DNA of 64,000 bases from Sambucus nigra. Taxonomy: Eukaryota > Streptophyta > Magnoliopsida > Dipsacales > Adoxaceae. Each line of letters opens with the position of its first letter. The first letter of the stretch is position 1. The notes under the pieces were generated by a model. That model ran no database searches. It was not told the DNA's origin and was given only the letters and a program-made list of their open reading frames with translations. The stretch is from the NCBI GenBank assembly GCA_949130495.1, contig OX422221.1, positions 482,947,159 through 483,011,158 on the forward strand, read 5' to 3'. Below are positions 21,787-31,917 of the stretch, one piece after another. The translations under genes were made by a program, and so were the position numbers.

Positions 21787-23357
21787 ATATTTAATTTTTT
21801 TGTTGAATATAATCTTCCACCATTTTGGAACAAAATCCTAGATGTTTTTCCACTGTTCGTATTGAAGTGAGGTATATGCAAGTCATTCCCCAACATGTTA
21901 TTAATTATTCTTCATTTGGAATCCTATTCAAGAAGAAATGTTTGCCACCCTTACAATTCAGTTGTTAATTTCCTTTGTATATTTTGACGTGTATATTAAA
22001 GTCTCATTCTTTGTCCCCATCTATTAGTGTGTTTCATTTGACTTCGAAGGTGGCAAATGGTACTTAAATTACTGATCAATTAAGAACTCTTTGTACAATA
22101 GTTGCTTATAATTCCATTTTTTAATATTGTGTACTTGAGCATTTGCGATAGGTAATTTTGTGAGTTGTTTTGGTTAAATCCTTTTTATGAGTTTTCAAAC
22201 TTTTTTGAAGATTTTTTTAATAATATTTCGATAGTTTCTTAAATAGATCTCCTTAATGTCCAGGTCTTCTATCAGTAGCACTCTGCTAAGACTTGTCAAA
22301 TTGAGGCACAAATGGGTTCGAATGAGACTTTAAGGCACATATTTGTGTAATGACGAATTCAGATGATTTTTATCTATAGACCATATTCTGTTAATAAAAT
22401 TGATTCCCAAATATTTATATAATGTTCTCATCTTCCTTACCCATCCATTTCCATTACAGTCCAGCCCTTAAAATTGCTAATCGGGAAATCCTCCGATGCA
22501 ATCCCAATAGAAAGTACTCATCTTCCTTTCCATATGTATTTCGGTAATAATGGATATGTATTTAATATGGTCCAGGTGTTGTTGAAATATGCATTGAAAT
22601 GTCATAATTAGTGGCGCCTTTAAGGAGAAGGATGATTGGGAGTCGTTGGAATCGGGGAGTTTGTAGGCGGAGATGGGAACATTCTCGGTGGAGGTTGGAG
22701 TTTGTTGATGCTGTTGGAAAATCCTCCGATATAATATTATTACAGTCTAACATCCCGCGAAATACATTAAACGAACATTTATTTGTTTTTTTTTTCAGTA
22801 AGTGGGAGGTGAGAAGGGCAACTCCACAGAAATGCCTCGAAGCGGTAGAAGTTTCGGGATGGTTTTTTCTCAATCCAACATCAAGGACATTTATGTTGTC
22901 GACTTGGTGATTCCAGAATTTGTCTCGGTGAAACTTATAGTACTCCGCCCTTGCCCAAACTTAATTCTGGTGATTTTTTAGCATCCATTCCGGCATGAAT
23001 AGGTGTTTTATCACGGTGAATTTGGTGGGTGGGGGGAATTGTTTTTTATGGACAGTTTTTTATTTTCTTTTCCAAAAAAATTTCTGAATAGATTTTTACC
23101 TTCAGTTTTTATTGTATTGAGTTAGAAATGAAAAAAAAGTATTTTCACGTAACTTAATGAGAAGGAAGCTTTTATTTTATTTTATTTCATCTCGGTTTCA
23201 TTTGTTCATTATTTCACTCAAATTTACTTGAGTGTATGAAATAAGAAACTAGACTAATTGTTTGGGGTGATAATGTCATGAAAGTCACGATGATGGCTTG
23301 AGTTAGGGTGTTGGTGATGATAAAGACTTGCAAAATGACTATCACAAATGCGTCGTT
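21787..23357. other. Helitron 3' interior, no recognised gene
   Basis: The overlapping open stretches of about 100 codons on both strands at 22562-22910 have no motif I recognise. The plus-strand one includes GAFKEKDDWESLESGSL-like text in another frame, which might be a third captured exon, but I cannot support this. Confidence 0.35.
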
Positions 23358-23384
23358 CGCGCATCGCGCGGGTTTACACCTAGT
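23358..23384 (+). other. Helitron 3' terminus: hairpin plus CTAG|T
   Basis: The hairpin arms CGCGC (23358-23362) and GCGCG (23366-23370) have an ATC loop. CTAG follows at 23380-23383 and host T at 23384. This is the rolling-circle termination signal of plant Helitrons. Confidence 0.88.
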
Positions 23385-23719
23385 AGGAACTCAAAATATT
23401 AAATGTCGAGTAAGATTCTCCAATTTATATTAGGCTCTTCTACCCAGGAGTGAAAGTATTACCTCCACCCCCCCCCCCCCCCCAACACTGATTCATTTCT
23501 AGTGGATCAAACTCTTTCTCAATAAGAAGATACATCATCTTCGTCTGGATATTTGTGTGACTTTTCCTGCCTCTTACCCATCCTATAGGATAAAAACTAT
23601 AAATAATAAAAACATCACATAAGAAATAGTAACATAATTCTTGGAATAATATATTCTTAATTTACATTCAATCATCTATTTTAATTACATTACACAAAAA
23701 TTACATAATTATTTCTCGA
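23385..23719. other. Interval between Helitron and T3 pol end
   Basis: AT-rich sequence with a run of 16 C (23468-23483). No gene is visible. It is probably T3 sequence downstream of pol. Confidence 0.4.
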
Positions 23720-24668
23720 ATTACAATAATTGTTTGGGTGGTCAGCATTTAATGTGATAATTAAGGGTTCTCCCTTAAGAGTTTCAATCCTTTTAGTTCC
23801 AATTCAAGCAATCTATTTAAATCATTATGACTCAAGTCATTTTGCATTGATTTTACTTCCTTTATGACCCCCTCCATAATAACTCGACTCTTAACCTTCT
23901 TGTTACTATGCCGAGAAAATATTTGTTTATGGGTGTCTGCTCTTAGAGATTCATGTTCTCTAACCTCCTCAACAAGTTGACATCTAGACGCCTTATGAAG
24001 TTTTTATTGGAGAGTCAGAGTTTAACAGCGTGTGACTGGGTAGGCAAATGTCAATAGGAACTAACACATTTGAGATGATGGTAAACACGAAGGGGGTCTC
24101 CACTATGGTTGTTCTAGGTGTCATTATATAAAACCATATAATACTATAAAGACTAATAATCCAATTTTCTTTTGCATCTTACAGCCTTTTCTTGATTCAT
24201 TTAAAATAGTTGTGTTCGTGGCTTTGGTTTTGATGTTGAATTGTAGGAAACCTTTTGTGTCTAAGTGATTTCTTGAAGTAAAAAAATTCACATTATTTTT
24301 AAAACAATTATTTATCAAATTATTTCCCATGGTCTGATATAAAAGTCTATATGAGTCCATACATGTATACAATGTCTTTCAAATTGAAGCTTAAAGTCCT
24401 CGACTAGGTGATTAGGACTATAACTTCGAATTCCACCCATATCGTTAAGTAATCATCAACCACAATAAGGATCTTGTTCCTGCCATAAGTCTTAGTAATA
24501 AAATCACAATGTATCTGCGCACTATGCATAAGGCCATAGAGTTATGATACGATAGGGACTTTGGACGAACGATGATAAAATACTTTCATGACTTTGACAT
24601 TTGTAACATTTTCTTTCTTATTCTATGATATCCTCCTTCATTGTAGGCCAATAGTATCCTTAGGTTGT
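23720..24668 (-). pseudogene. T3 integrase, C-terminal part
   Basis: Minus-strand Tat-like integrase downstream of the element A insertion. Right next to the insertion it reads GYYWPTMKED, the end of the zinc-finger region. The core follows: CDFITKTYGRNKILIVVDDY, then VEFEVIVLIT and FISDHGK-x-FDK, where catalytic Asp residues of the family lie. Next is a segment near RRLDVNLLRRLENMNL, and an end near LNADHPNNY (23752-23725), matching T-W-N-A-D-H-L-x-x-Y-Y of the T2 C-terminus. Several stops are present. The N-terminal half is at 37613-38400. Confidence 0.75.
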
Positions 24669-27600
24669 TGTAACACCCCGTATTTTTGTACATTTAATAT
24701 TTAATTAATTCGGGAATTTTAAATTACTTGTGTGTTGTAATTTTAATTGAATTAATTATGGCAATATATATATTTAAATATTAATCGGGGAGCGAATGGT
24801 TAATGTTTAAGGAAATTTATTTACTAAGTGGATAGTAATAATTTAATTACGTCATTTCGGGTATTAATGACGGGGTATGCACTTATCACATTCGGGAGTC
24901 GGTATAGACTAAATTGGGTGTGAGATAAGAATTTTTATAAATTAATTCGGATGCCAATTCTGAGTGCGCGGTTGTGTCCGGATGGGTCGAGATAATCAAA
25001 AAAAAGTACCCGGGGGTAGTAATTGGGTCTCGGGGCATTTTTGGGCATAGTCGGGCCCACACAGGGTGAGTTGGGCCACTTTAATTAAGCCCATTAGGTG
25101 AAAAACGGGATTTAGAGTTTTAACCTAAGTGGGGGATTAGGAAATCAGCGGCCATCACAAATCTAAGCCTAGGGCTTGAGAGGGAAATTGGGGTAAAGCT
25201 TAACAAAAGCCATTTTGGGGACTTTGGAGATAAATTGAGGGACTACGTCAACGGATCAGACACTACGAACACTTACAGGCAAGTGGTTAACTGTTTAATT
25301 TCTAAATTGATGATAATCAATTCATATCATAGTGATGTGTAAAGCAAAATTCATTTTGGGGATAAATGGGTACAAAATGGGATTTTTGTTCATGAAACTA
25401 TTGAATGAAATTCATAATAAAAATTGTTGTGTTGAACATATCTGAGTATAGATATTTAATTGGAATAAGAATTCGGATATAAACTGGGGGAAATCTGGAT
25501 TTGGAAATTGGTTTGTAGAACAAGATTTACGAATTTTAATGGGAAAACCCATCTTCAAATATAGTGAGATATTGTATGAATCAGGAATGCTAAAACAGTT
25601 ATAGATGATTGAGATTTGTTTTGGGAGAAATTGATTGGTTAAAATCATCATTTAAGGTTGGAAAATGGAGAGGTAAAACCTTGGAAATTCGGCCATGGCT
25701 GAAATAGCAAGCCGAGGAAGACAACCACCAGTTCGATTGATCGATCGACCAGGGGGGCTCGATCGATCAAGGGTCCCAGGAATTTGGCAATTCGGCCAGT
25801 TTGTTTACAATGAGGGTTTTAATTATGTTTTAATTTCCTTACTTTTATTTGGTGATAAATTTATATGGAACACATATTTTCCTTAACAATTATAGGGTGA
25901 TATAATTGGGTTTAGGAGGGTGTGGACAGTATGTCATGAGATAAACGAATTTGGAGAAATAATTCATAATTATGGATATTGGGCCGAGGAATAATATTCG
26001 GGTATTGTAGTTGGGTGGCACTACATTATTAAAAGAATTTAAGTGAGATACTTAATTGTGGACCAACTGGGCAAGTCCGGGTACACTAATAATTATAGGT
26101 AAATATAATTGAGAAATTTATGGAAATAAATGTGTGACACAATGTAGGCGAATATGTGGGTGTAAAATGATGAGATGTAAGATGGACAAAGTGAGTGAGT
26201 CCGGGTATATTGGTGAAGTGATACCAAGGCATTAAATTAATTCTGGAGAGAGAGTAATTAATTTGGAGATGGGAAATATTAAGTTACGGACCAAATAAGT
26301 GAGTCCGGGGGTAATGGTTGGGAGACACCAAGAGTATTAAATTAATAGGGTGTTAGTTAATTTAATTAAAGTCGGTTTATAGACTCGGGTAGGATTAAAT
26401 TAATAAATGTGATAATTAATTTAATTAGAGTCGGATTTTAGACTCGGTTATAATTAAATTAATAAATGTGATAATTAATTTAATTAGAGTCGGATTATAG
26501 ACTCGGGCAGGATTAAATTAATAAATGTGATAATTAATTTAATTAGAGTCGGATTGTAGACTCGGGTAGGATTAAATTGATAAAATATGATAATTAATTT
26601 AATTAGAGTCGGATTGTAGACACGGGTAGGATTAAATTAATAAATGTGATAATTAATTTAATTAGAGTCGGATTATAGACTCGGGGAGGTATTAAATTAA
26701 TAAGTGTATTAATTAATTTAATTGGAGTCGGACCATAGACTCGGGGGAAATATTATATAAATTGAGGTATGCCTTAAATATATTAGAGTCGGACCATAGA
26801 CTCGGAAAGACGATTAATTATTAAGTGAGAAAATTAATTACGTTGAGTCGGGCAACAGACTCAGGAAATTTCGGGCAGTGTAGGGGATATTTAGTACACG
26901 GTAAAACCAGGGTTAAAAATATATATATACGGTATAGTGGTAGTATATATATATATATATACGTATATACATTATGTGTGATATTAAATTACAGGCAGTG
27001 TACGGGATTTTTAGTACACGGTAAAGCCGGGGTTTATATGATATATACACGGTACAGTGATAGTATTTATATACGTGTTTATATTGTGTGTGATATTAAA
27101 TATCAGTGACTAGATATTTATTCAATTTAAATACTCTAATGCTATCAAGGGAGGTTGCGCGATGTGGGTGAATCCCCTAGCTTGAGGAGTAGGGCGAGTA
27201 TATCCCCAGGTCATAGCGTCCGGTATATATGGGTAAGGGATTTATCTCACTTTCAGGGAAGGAATATGACCGCCTCCACTACGTTTATATCTTGGTCCAG
27301 GTTGGTGAGTGATTCCAACTTGGGGAACTAGGTTTTGTGAGCACACCTAGTGAGATGGCATTTTAGAGGAAATCATCCGGTGATGGTATACTCGGAAGGA
27401 TGGATGCATGTATGATATATGTGTGGATGTTAGTAAAGGTACGTATAATATGGTAGCAAATATTATATGTAGGAGACAATACAGTGTGTGATGTATTTAC
27501 TTTATATAACTCGGATTACAGTTATATGCTGTTAATTAATGAGAAATTAATTAAGTTAATCATTTGTGGAAATAATACAGAGTGTGATGTATTAAATTTT

Positions 27601-28442
27601 TATAACTTGTGTTACGGTTATATGATATTCATTAAGAAGGAATTTATTAAGTTAATCCTGAAATAACTTATAATTCAGGAAATCATTATACTCAGGTTAG
27701 AGTAGTAGGGAAAGGGAATGTTATACCAGGACTAGTTGGACGGGGTAGCACAACTAGGGGGGTTAGGGTAACCGGTAGGTGTGGACAATAGTGGAGGGGT
27801 GAGATTGTCCACAAGGGAGTGCGACACTAACTTAAATATGAAGCGCATTCATGCATTTTAAATTACTGTAGTTAATTCACTTGCTAAATATTTTCAAAAT
27901 GTTTTGGGTTCTAACCATTGCTATAAAACTATTTTCAAAACCTTTTAGGTGTCCAGCCACAGGGACGCCAAGATTGATATTATATTCCGGGGACACGGAG
28001 TTGCGTCATATGTGGATGCTAGCAGGAGTTTGGATTAGACGCATCATTCATTCATTCCTAGAGTATGAATCTTGTATCAGTTTCAGTATTATTTAGGGCT
28101 TGTCTCCTAGACTTCTCGGTACAGTTTTCAGGTGTATTTTATTCAGGTGTTGAATATTTTTATTGGATTATTTCTTTAGTGGCTGGTGATTTATTCGGCA
28201 AGTTGTGTAATTATGATTCAGTTTATTTTCATTCTATTGTGTGAATGGTTTATATTTTAATTCCACATGTACTGTTTTGGTTTAATTAAAAAGTTAAATT
28301 TGGCACCATTTTTTGGAATACTAGGTGATTAGTAAGTCTTAAAAAGTTTTCGACAGTGATGCTAAGGATGATCCAACTGGGATTCCTATTTTAATTTGGT
28401 ATAGGACTGATCACCCGGTATTTTATGAGGCGGGGTGTCACA
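24669..28442 (+). repeat. 5' LTR of element A (3774 bp)
   Basis: It starts TGTAACACCCCG and ends GGGGTGTCACA. It contains the perfect 12-bp inverted repeat TTGATCGATCGA / TCGATCGATCAA (25737-25748 and 25759-25770), nine 59-61-bp tandem units (about 26340-26880), a 120-bp duplication (26874-27111) and a 96-bp duplication (27475-27661). All recur in the other LTR. Open stretches inside it are not genes. Confidence 0.93.
26340..26880. repeat. 59-bp tandem repeat array, 9 units (5' LTR)
   Basis: Units are spaced 59-61 bp, each with GTCGGATTATAGACTCGGGT and a TTAATTTAATTAGA segment. Unit anchors (GTCGG) lie at 26371, 26430, 26489, 26548, 26608, 26667, 26727, 26788 and 26847. The units abut directly. 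Confidence 0.95.
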
Positions 28443-28444
28443 GA

Positions 28445-28456
28445 TGGTATCAGAGC
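28445..28456 (+). other. Primer binding site of element A
   Basis: TGGTATCAGAGC, two bases after the 5' LTR end. It is the initiator Met-tRNA primer site. Confidence 0.95.
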
Positions 28457-28671
28457 ATCAGGTTCTAGTATCCTTAGGATCTGTGTGGCTGTTCACGTTT
28501 CGGCTTAGCAATCTTTGGGATAGAGCCCTATTATAGGATTGTTGTATTCTCATACGTACGTACATATACGTCCTTCTGCGAAATTTATATTTGAGAGTGA
28601 ACTTATACAAATTCGATTCTCATTCCGGATCACGCCCAAGAGAGAGAGAGAGCAGCTAGGGCAGCAGGGGG

Positions 28672-29416
28672 AGATGAGAGAGGCTCGCCAGGAGCAAGAG
28701 TTACCGCAGCAACTGTTAGAGATGATTTTGGTAGAACAAGTAACGGGACTAGTGGCGCAGGCGATTGAAACAACGGTAGTTGCAAAGGCAGGGTACTTTC
28801 CATGGGATCATCCACAAGTGTTAGTGGTGCCAGATGTTTAGACTCACGCGGAGTCGTTGGGGTGGAAGCAAGGAAGAGAGGTTATTTTTAGTGGGAACCC
28901 ACCAGAGTTACGAGGGGGTTCAGATGTAGTGCTAGCGTGTCAAGGAAGAGAGATATCCAGCGTCACCTACGCATGGGGGATTGCGATGAGGTGCGGAAGC
29001 AAATGCTAACCACTTTTAGTTTAGTGGGAGCAGCGCTACAGTGGTGGGAGTCGATCACCACAGTTGAGGAAGGGGACACACTAACTATTGCATAGTTTTG
29101 GGTACGGCTCAACCGCAAGTATTTTCCTCCAGCGGTTGAGACCGAAATGAGGAGAAAATTTAGTGAGGTGACTCAGGGAGATCGTTCAGTGGCCGATTAC
29201 GAGGAAGAGTTCACTCGTTGGAAAATTTTGTACCGGATGAGGTAAGCAAGGAAAGGAGAAAGAAAGCAAGGTTTATGGACGGGTTAGTCTGGAGAATCAG
29301 ACAACATTGAATTGGTAAGTACGCATTAGTAGCTTACACTGATGTCGTTAACGCAGCACTCTGGAACCGTTAGGGATATCGCTTACATGTGAAAGGAAGC
29401 GGGAGGGGAGTGGAAA
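28672..29416 (+). pseudogene. Element A gag (retrotrans_gag), broken
   Basis: Structural Gag protein. The first frame from ATG 28672 is Glu/Gln-rich (EARQEQELPQQLLEMIL) and ends at 28841. The core then reads, in another frame, QRHLRMGDCDEVRKQMLTTF, LVGAALQWWESI, a TAG stop, VRLNRKYFPPAVETEMRRKF and VTQGDRSVADYEEEFTRW. This matches the retrotrans_gag domain, where the family has A-x-x-W-W and Y-F-P-x-x-x-x-x-x-x-x-x-E-F. Downstream residues decay into stops. No zinc knuckle was found. Confidence 0.85.
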
Positions 29417-30485
29417 CTAGCCAGTCGGATAAGTCATGAGGGAACAATACTAGTGGGGTATCCCAGCAGCAGACTGGGGGAGATCAGGGGCAGGATTTCT
29501 GACAGGGAAACCACGCTAAATGATTTAGAATTGGAGGCTATCGGCAGGATGGCCAGGGAATTCAACAAGGTCGGCATGGAAGGGACCATTGGCAGGGTGA
29601 ATGTATTAGAAGGTGTTTCGTTTGTGGGGAAAGCGAGACACATGAAGAGAATTTATCTTAAGCGAGGCAGGGGTCAACTACAGGACGAGGTCCTGGATGT
29701 ACATCCACTAAAGCAAGTCATGGGTGCATTCGGGCAGGGAGAAGATGCTCTGGAACCTGAGAACCAGCCGTTGCAGCTGGAGTATAGAGGTAATTATTTT
29801 TACCCTAGGGGCATGGGGTATATTTTTGAGTGACAGGGAGGATGTCACAATATAAGGCTTATTTTTACTAGAGTTCGCGAGTGAGTCTAATTTAGTGAGT
29901 GCGTTGGCGGTAGCAGCCACAATATGTGGATAAACTTTTCGTGGGGTAGCGGAGTTTCTTGGGTGTCCTTCACGGGAGAGTGGAGGTGTACACTGAGTGA
30001 AGGTTTAGATTATGCGAGGAGTCACTACTTTCGAGAACTATGGGAGTAGGGTTGATAATTTTTCCTAAATATCGGCTGTATAGCGATGGAATTTAACTAT
30101 TGTGGATAGTAGTGTAAAATTTTTGTGTTCGCGACACCAGGGTAGGGTTGGTACTAGGTATCACCGGAGAGGGAGTATAACCTATATATATGTGAATATA
30201 TATGTTGTATTGCATGGTGTGATAGCACATAGTGAGGTTTTGTGTTCTCACATTTTATCCCGGTAAGTGGGGATGTTTACTGAAGTGAATCAGGGTGGTT
30301 AGATTTATTTTCAAGCAAAGAGAGATAGCTCAGGGTTTATTTTGTGTAAGGACTAGTGATAGTAAGGGCGCGGTATTTTATGTTGTGTTTAGTAGCATAA
30401 GGGTAAGCATATATACTTTTGTGTTGAGAGACAAGTATTTATGGGGAAATGTTTGGACGTTAGCACATGGGTTAGGTACCCGGGC
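29417..30485. other. Element A interior after gag, no pol
   Basis: It contains one 126-codon open stretch (29453-29833, GYPSSRLGEIRGR...) that may be the gag tail in a shifted frame. I recognise no protease, RT, RNase H or integrase motif on either strand. Confidence 0.55.
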
Positions 30486-30486
30486 A

Positions 30487-30555
<69 letters not shown>
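30486..30555. repeat. (AT)n(GT)n microsatellite, 70 bp
   Basis: About 25 bases of AT repeat followed by about 45 bases of GT repeat, in the interior of element A. Confidence 0.95.
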
Positions 30556-30556
<1 letters not shown>

Positions 30557-30858
30557 TATGACTACGGGTTTGAAGTTATATTATGGATTACGACTAGCAT
30601 AGTCGGGTAACTTTCGTGTGGTAGACCGCGGGGATAGGGTGTATGGGCACCCGGGTTAATTAAGGCAAATTTTGTGCGGTTAAGCGCGGGTATAAGGTGT
30701 ATGGGCGCCCTGGAAAATTTTAAATGCATACTTGTGTAACGTATGGTTAGAAGCGGATGGGATAGATATAGCGGGCTTGGAGGCACATGACTAGTGAGTA
30801 ATATGTGTATATTGGAACATTAGGTTTATCTTAATTTCGAGGGCAAAATTCCTTTGTA

Positions 30859-30870
30859 AGGGGGGGAGTA
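30859..30870 (+). other. Polypurine tract of element A
   Basis: AAGGGGGGGAGTA directly precedes the 3' LTR (TGTAACACC at 30871). The upstream text TTCGAGGGCAAAATTCC is the usual end of gypsy internal regions with this LTR type. Confidence 0.9.
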
Positions 30871-31917
30871 TGTAACACCCCGTATGTTTGTACATTTAAT
30901 ATTTAATTAATTCGGGAATTTTAAATTACGTGTGTGTTGTAATTTTAATTGAATTAATTATGGCAATATATATATTTAAATATTAATCGGGGAGTGAATG
31001 GTTAATGTTTAGAAAAATTTATTTACTAAGTGGATAGTAATAATTTAATTACGTCATTTCGGGTATTAACGACGGGATATGCACTTATCCCAGTCGGGAG
31101 TCGGTATGGACTAAATTGCGTGTAAGATAAGAATTTTTATAAATTAATTCAGATGCCAATTCTGAGTGCGCGGTTGTGTCCGGATGGGTCGAGATAGTTA
31201 GAAAAGAGTACCCAGGGGTAGTAATTGGGTCTCGGGGCATTTTTGGGCATAGCCACACGGGGTGAGTTGGGCCACTTTAATTAAGCCCGTTAGGTGAAAA
31301 ACGGGATTTAGAGTTTTAACCTAAGTAGGGGATAAGGAAATTAGCATCCATCACAAATCTAAGCCTAGGGCTTGAGAGGGAAATTGGGGGAAAGCCTAAC
31401 AAAAGCCAATTTGGGGACTTTGGAGACAAATTGAGGGACTACGCCAACGGATCAGACACTACGAACACTTACAGGCAAGTGGTTAACTGTTTAATTTCTA
31501 AATTGATGATAATCAATTCATATCATAGTGATGTGTAAACCAAAATTCGTTTTGGGGATAAATGGGTACAAAATGGGATTTTTGTTCATGAAACTATTGA
31601 ATGAAATTCATAGTAAAAATTGTTGTGTTGAACATATCTAAGTATATATATTTAATTGGAATAAGAATTCGGATATAAAATGGGGGAAATCTGGATTTGG
31701 AAATTGGTTTGTAGAACAAGATTTACAAATTTTAATGGGGAAACCCATCTTCAAATATAGTGAGATATTGTATGAATCAAGAATGCTAAACAGTTATAGA
31801 TGATTGAGACTTGTTTTGGGAGAAATTGATTGGTTAAAATCATCATTTAAGGTTAGAAAATGGAGAGGTAAGACCTTGGAAATTCGACCATGGCTGAAAT
31901 AGCAAGCCGAGGAAGAC

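Larger units (their letters stand above)
17865..23383 (+). mobile_element. Non-autonomous Helitron with captured gene fragments
   Basis: The right end has the Helitron signature: a GC hairpin CGCGC-ATC-GCGCG (23358-23370), a 9-base spacer and CTAG (23380-23383), followed by host T. The left end is proposed at TCTCTATATACTATAAAATG (17865), preceded by A, giving the required A/T insertion site. Between them are 5519 bp with no RepHel helicase domain, hence non-autonomous. Two plant gene fragments lie inside in the same orientation as the element: RACK1 (18148-18329) and an ACT-domain ACR gene (21505-21786). The 3' end is strong; the 5' end is less certain. Confidence 0.8.

Noticed and set aside
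22562..22910. Overlapping open stretches of about 100 codons on both strands in the Helitron as a third captured gene
   Set aside because: No recognisable family on either strand and no codon evidence to favour one. Left as unassigned.
26340..26880. Regular 59-bp repeats resembling a CRISPR array
   Set aside because: Units abut with no unique spacers, there are no cas genes, and the context is a plant retrotransposon LTR.
30295..30561. 88-codon open stretch ending in a Cys-Val repeat
   Set aside because: The tail is the translation of a GT microsatellite and no motif is present upstream.
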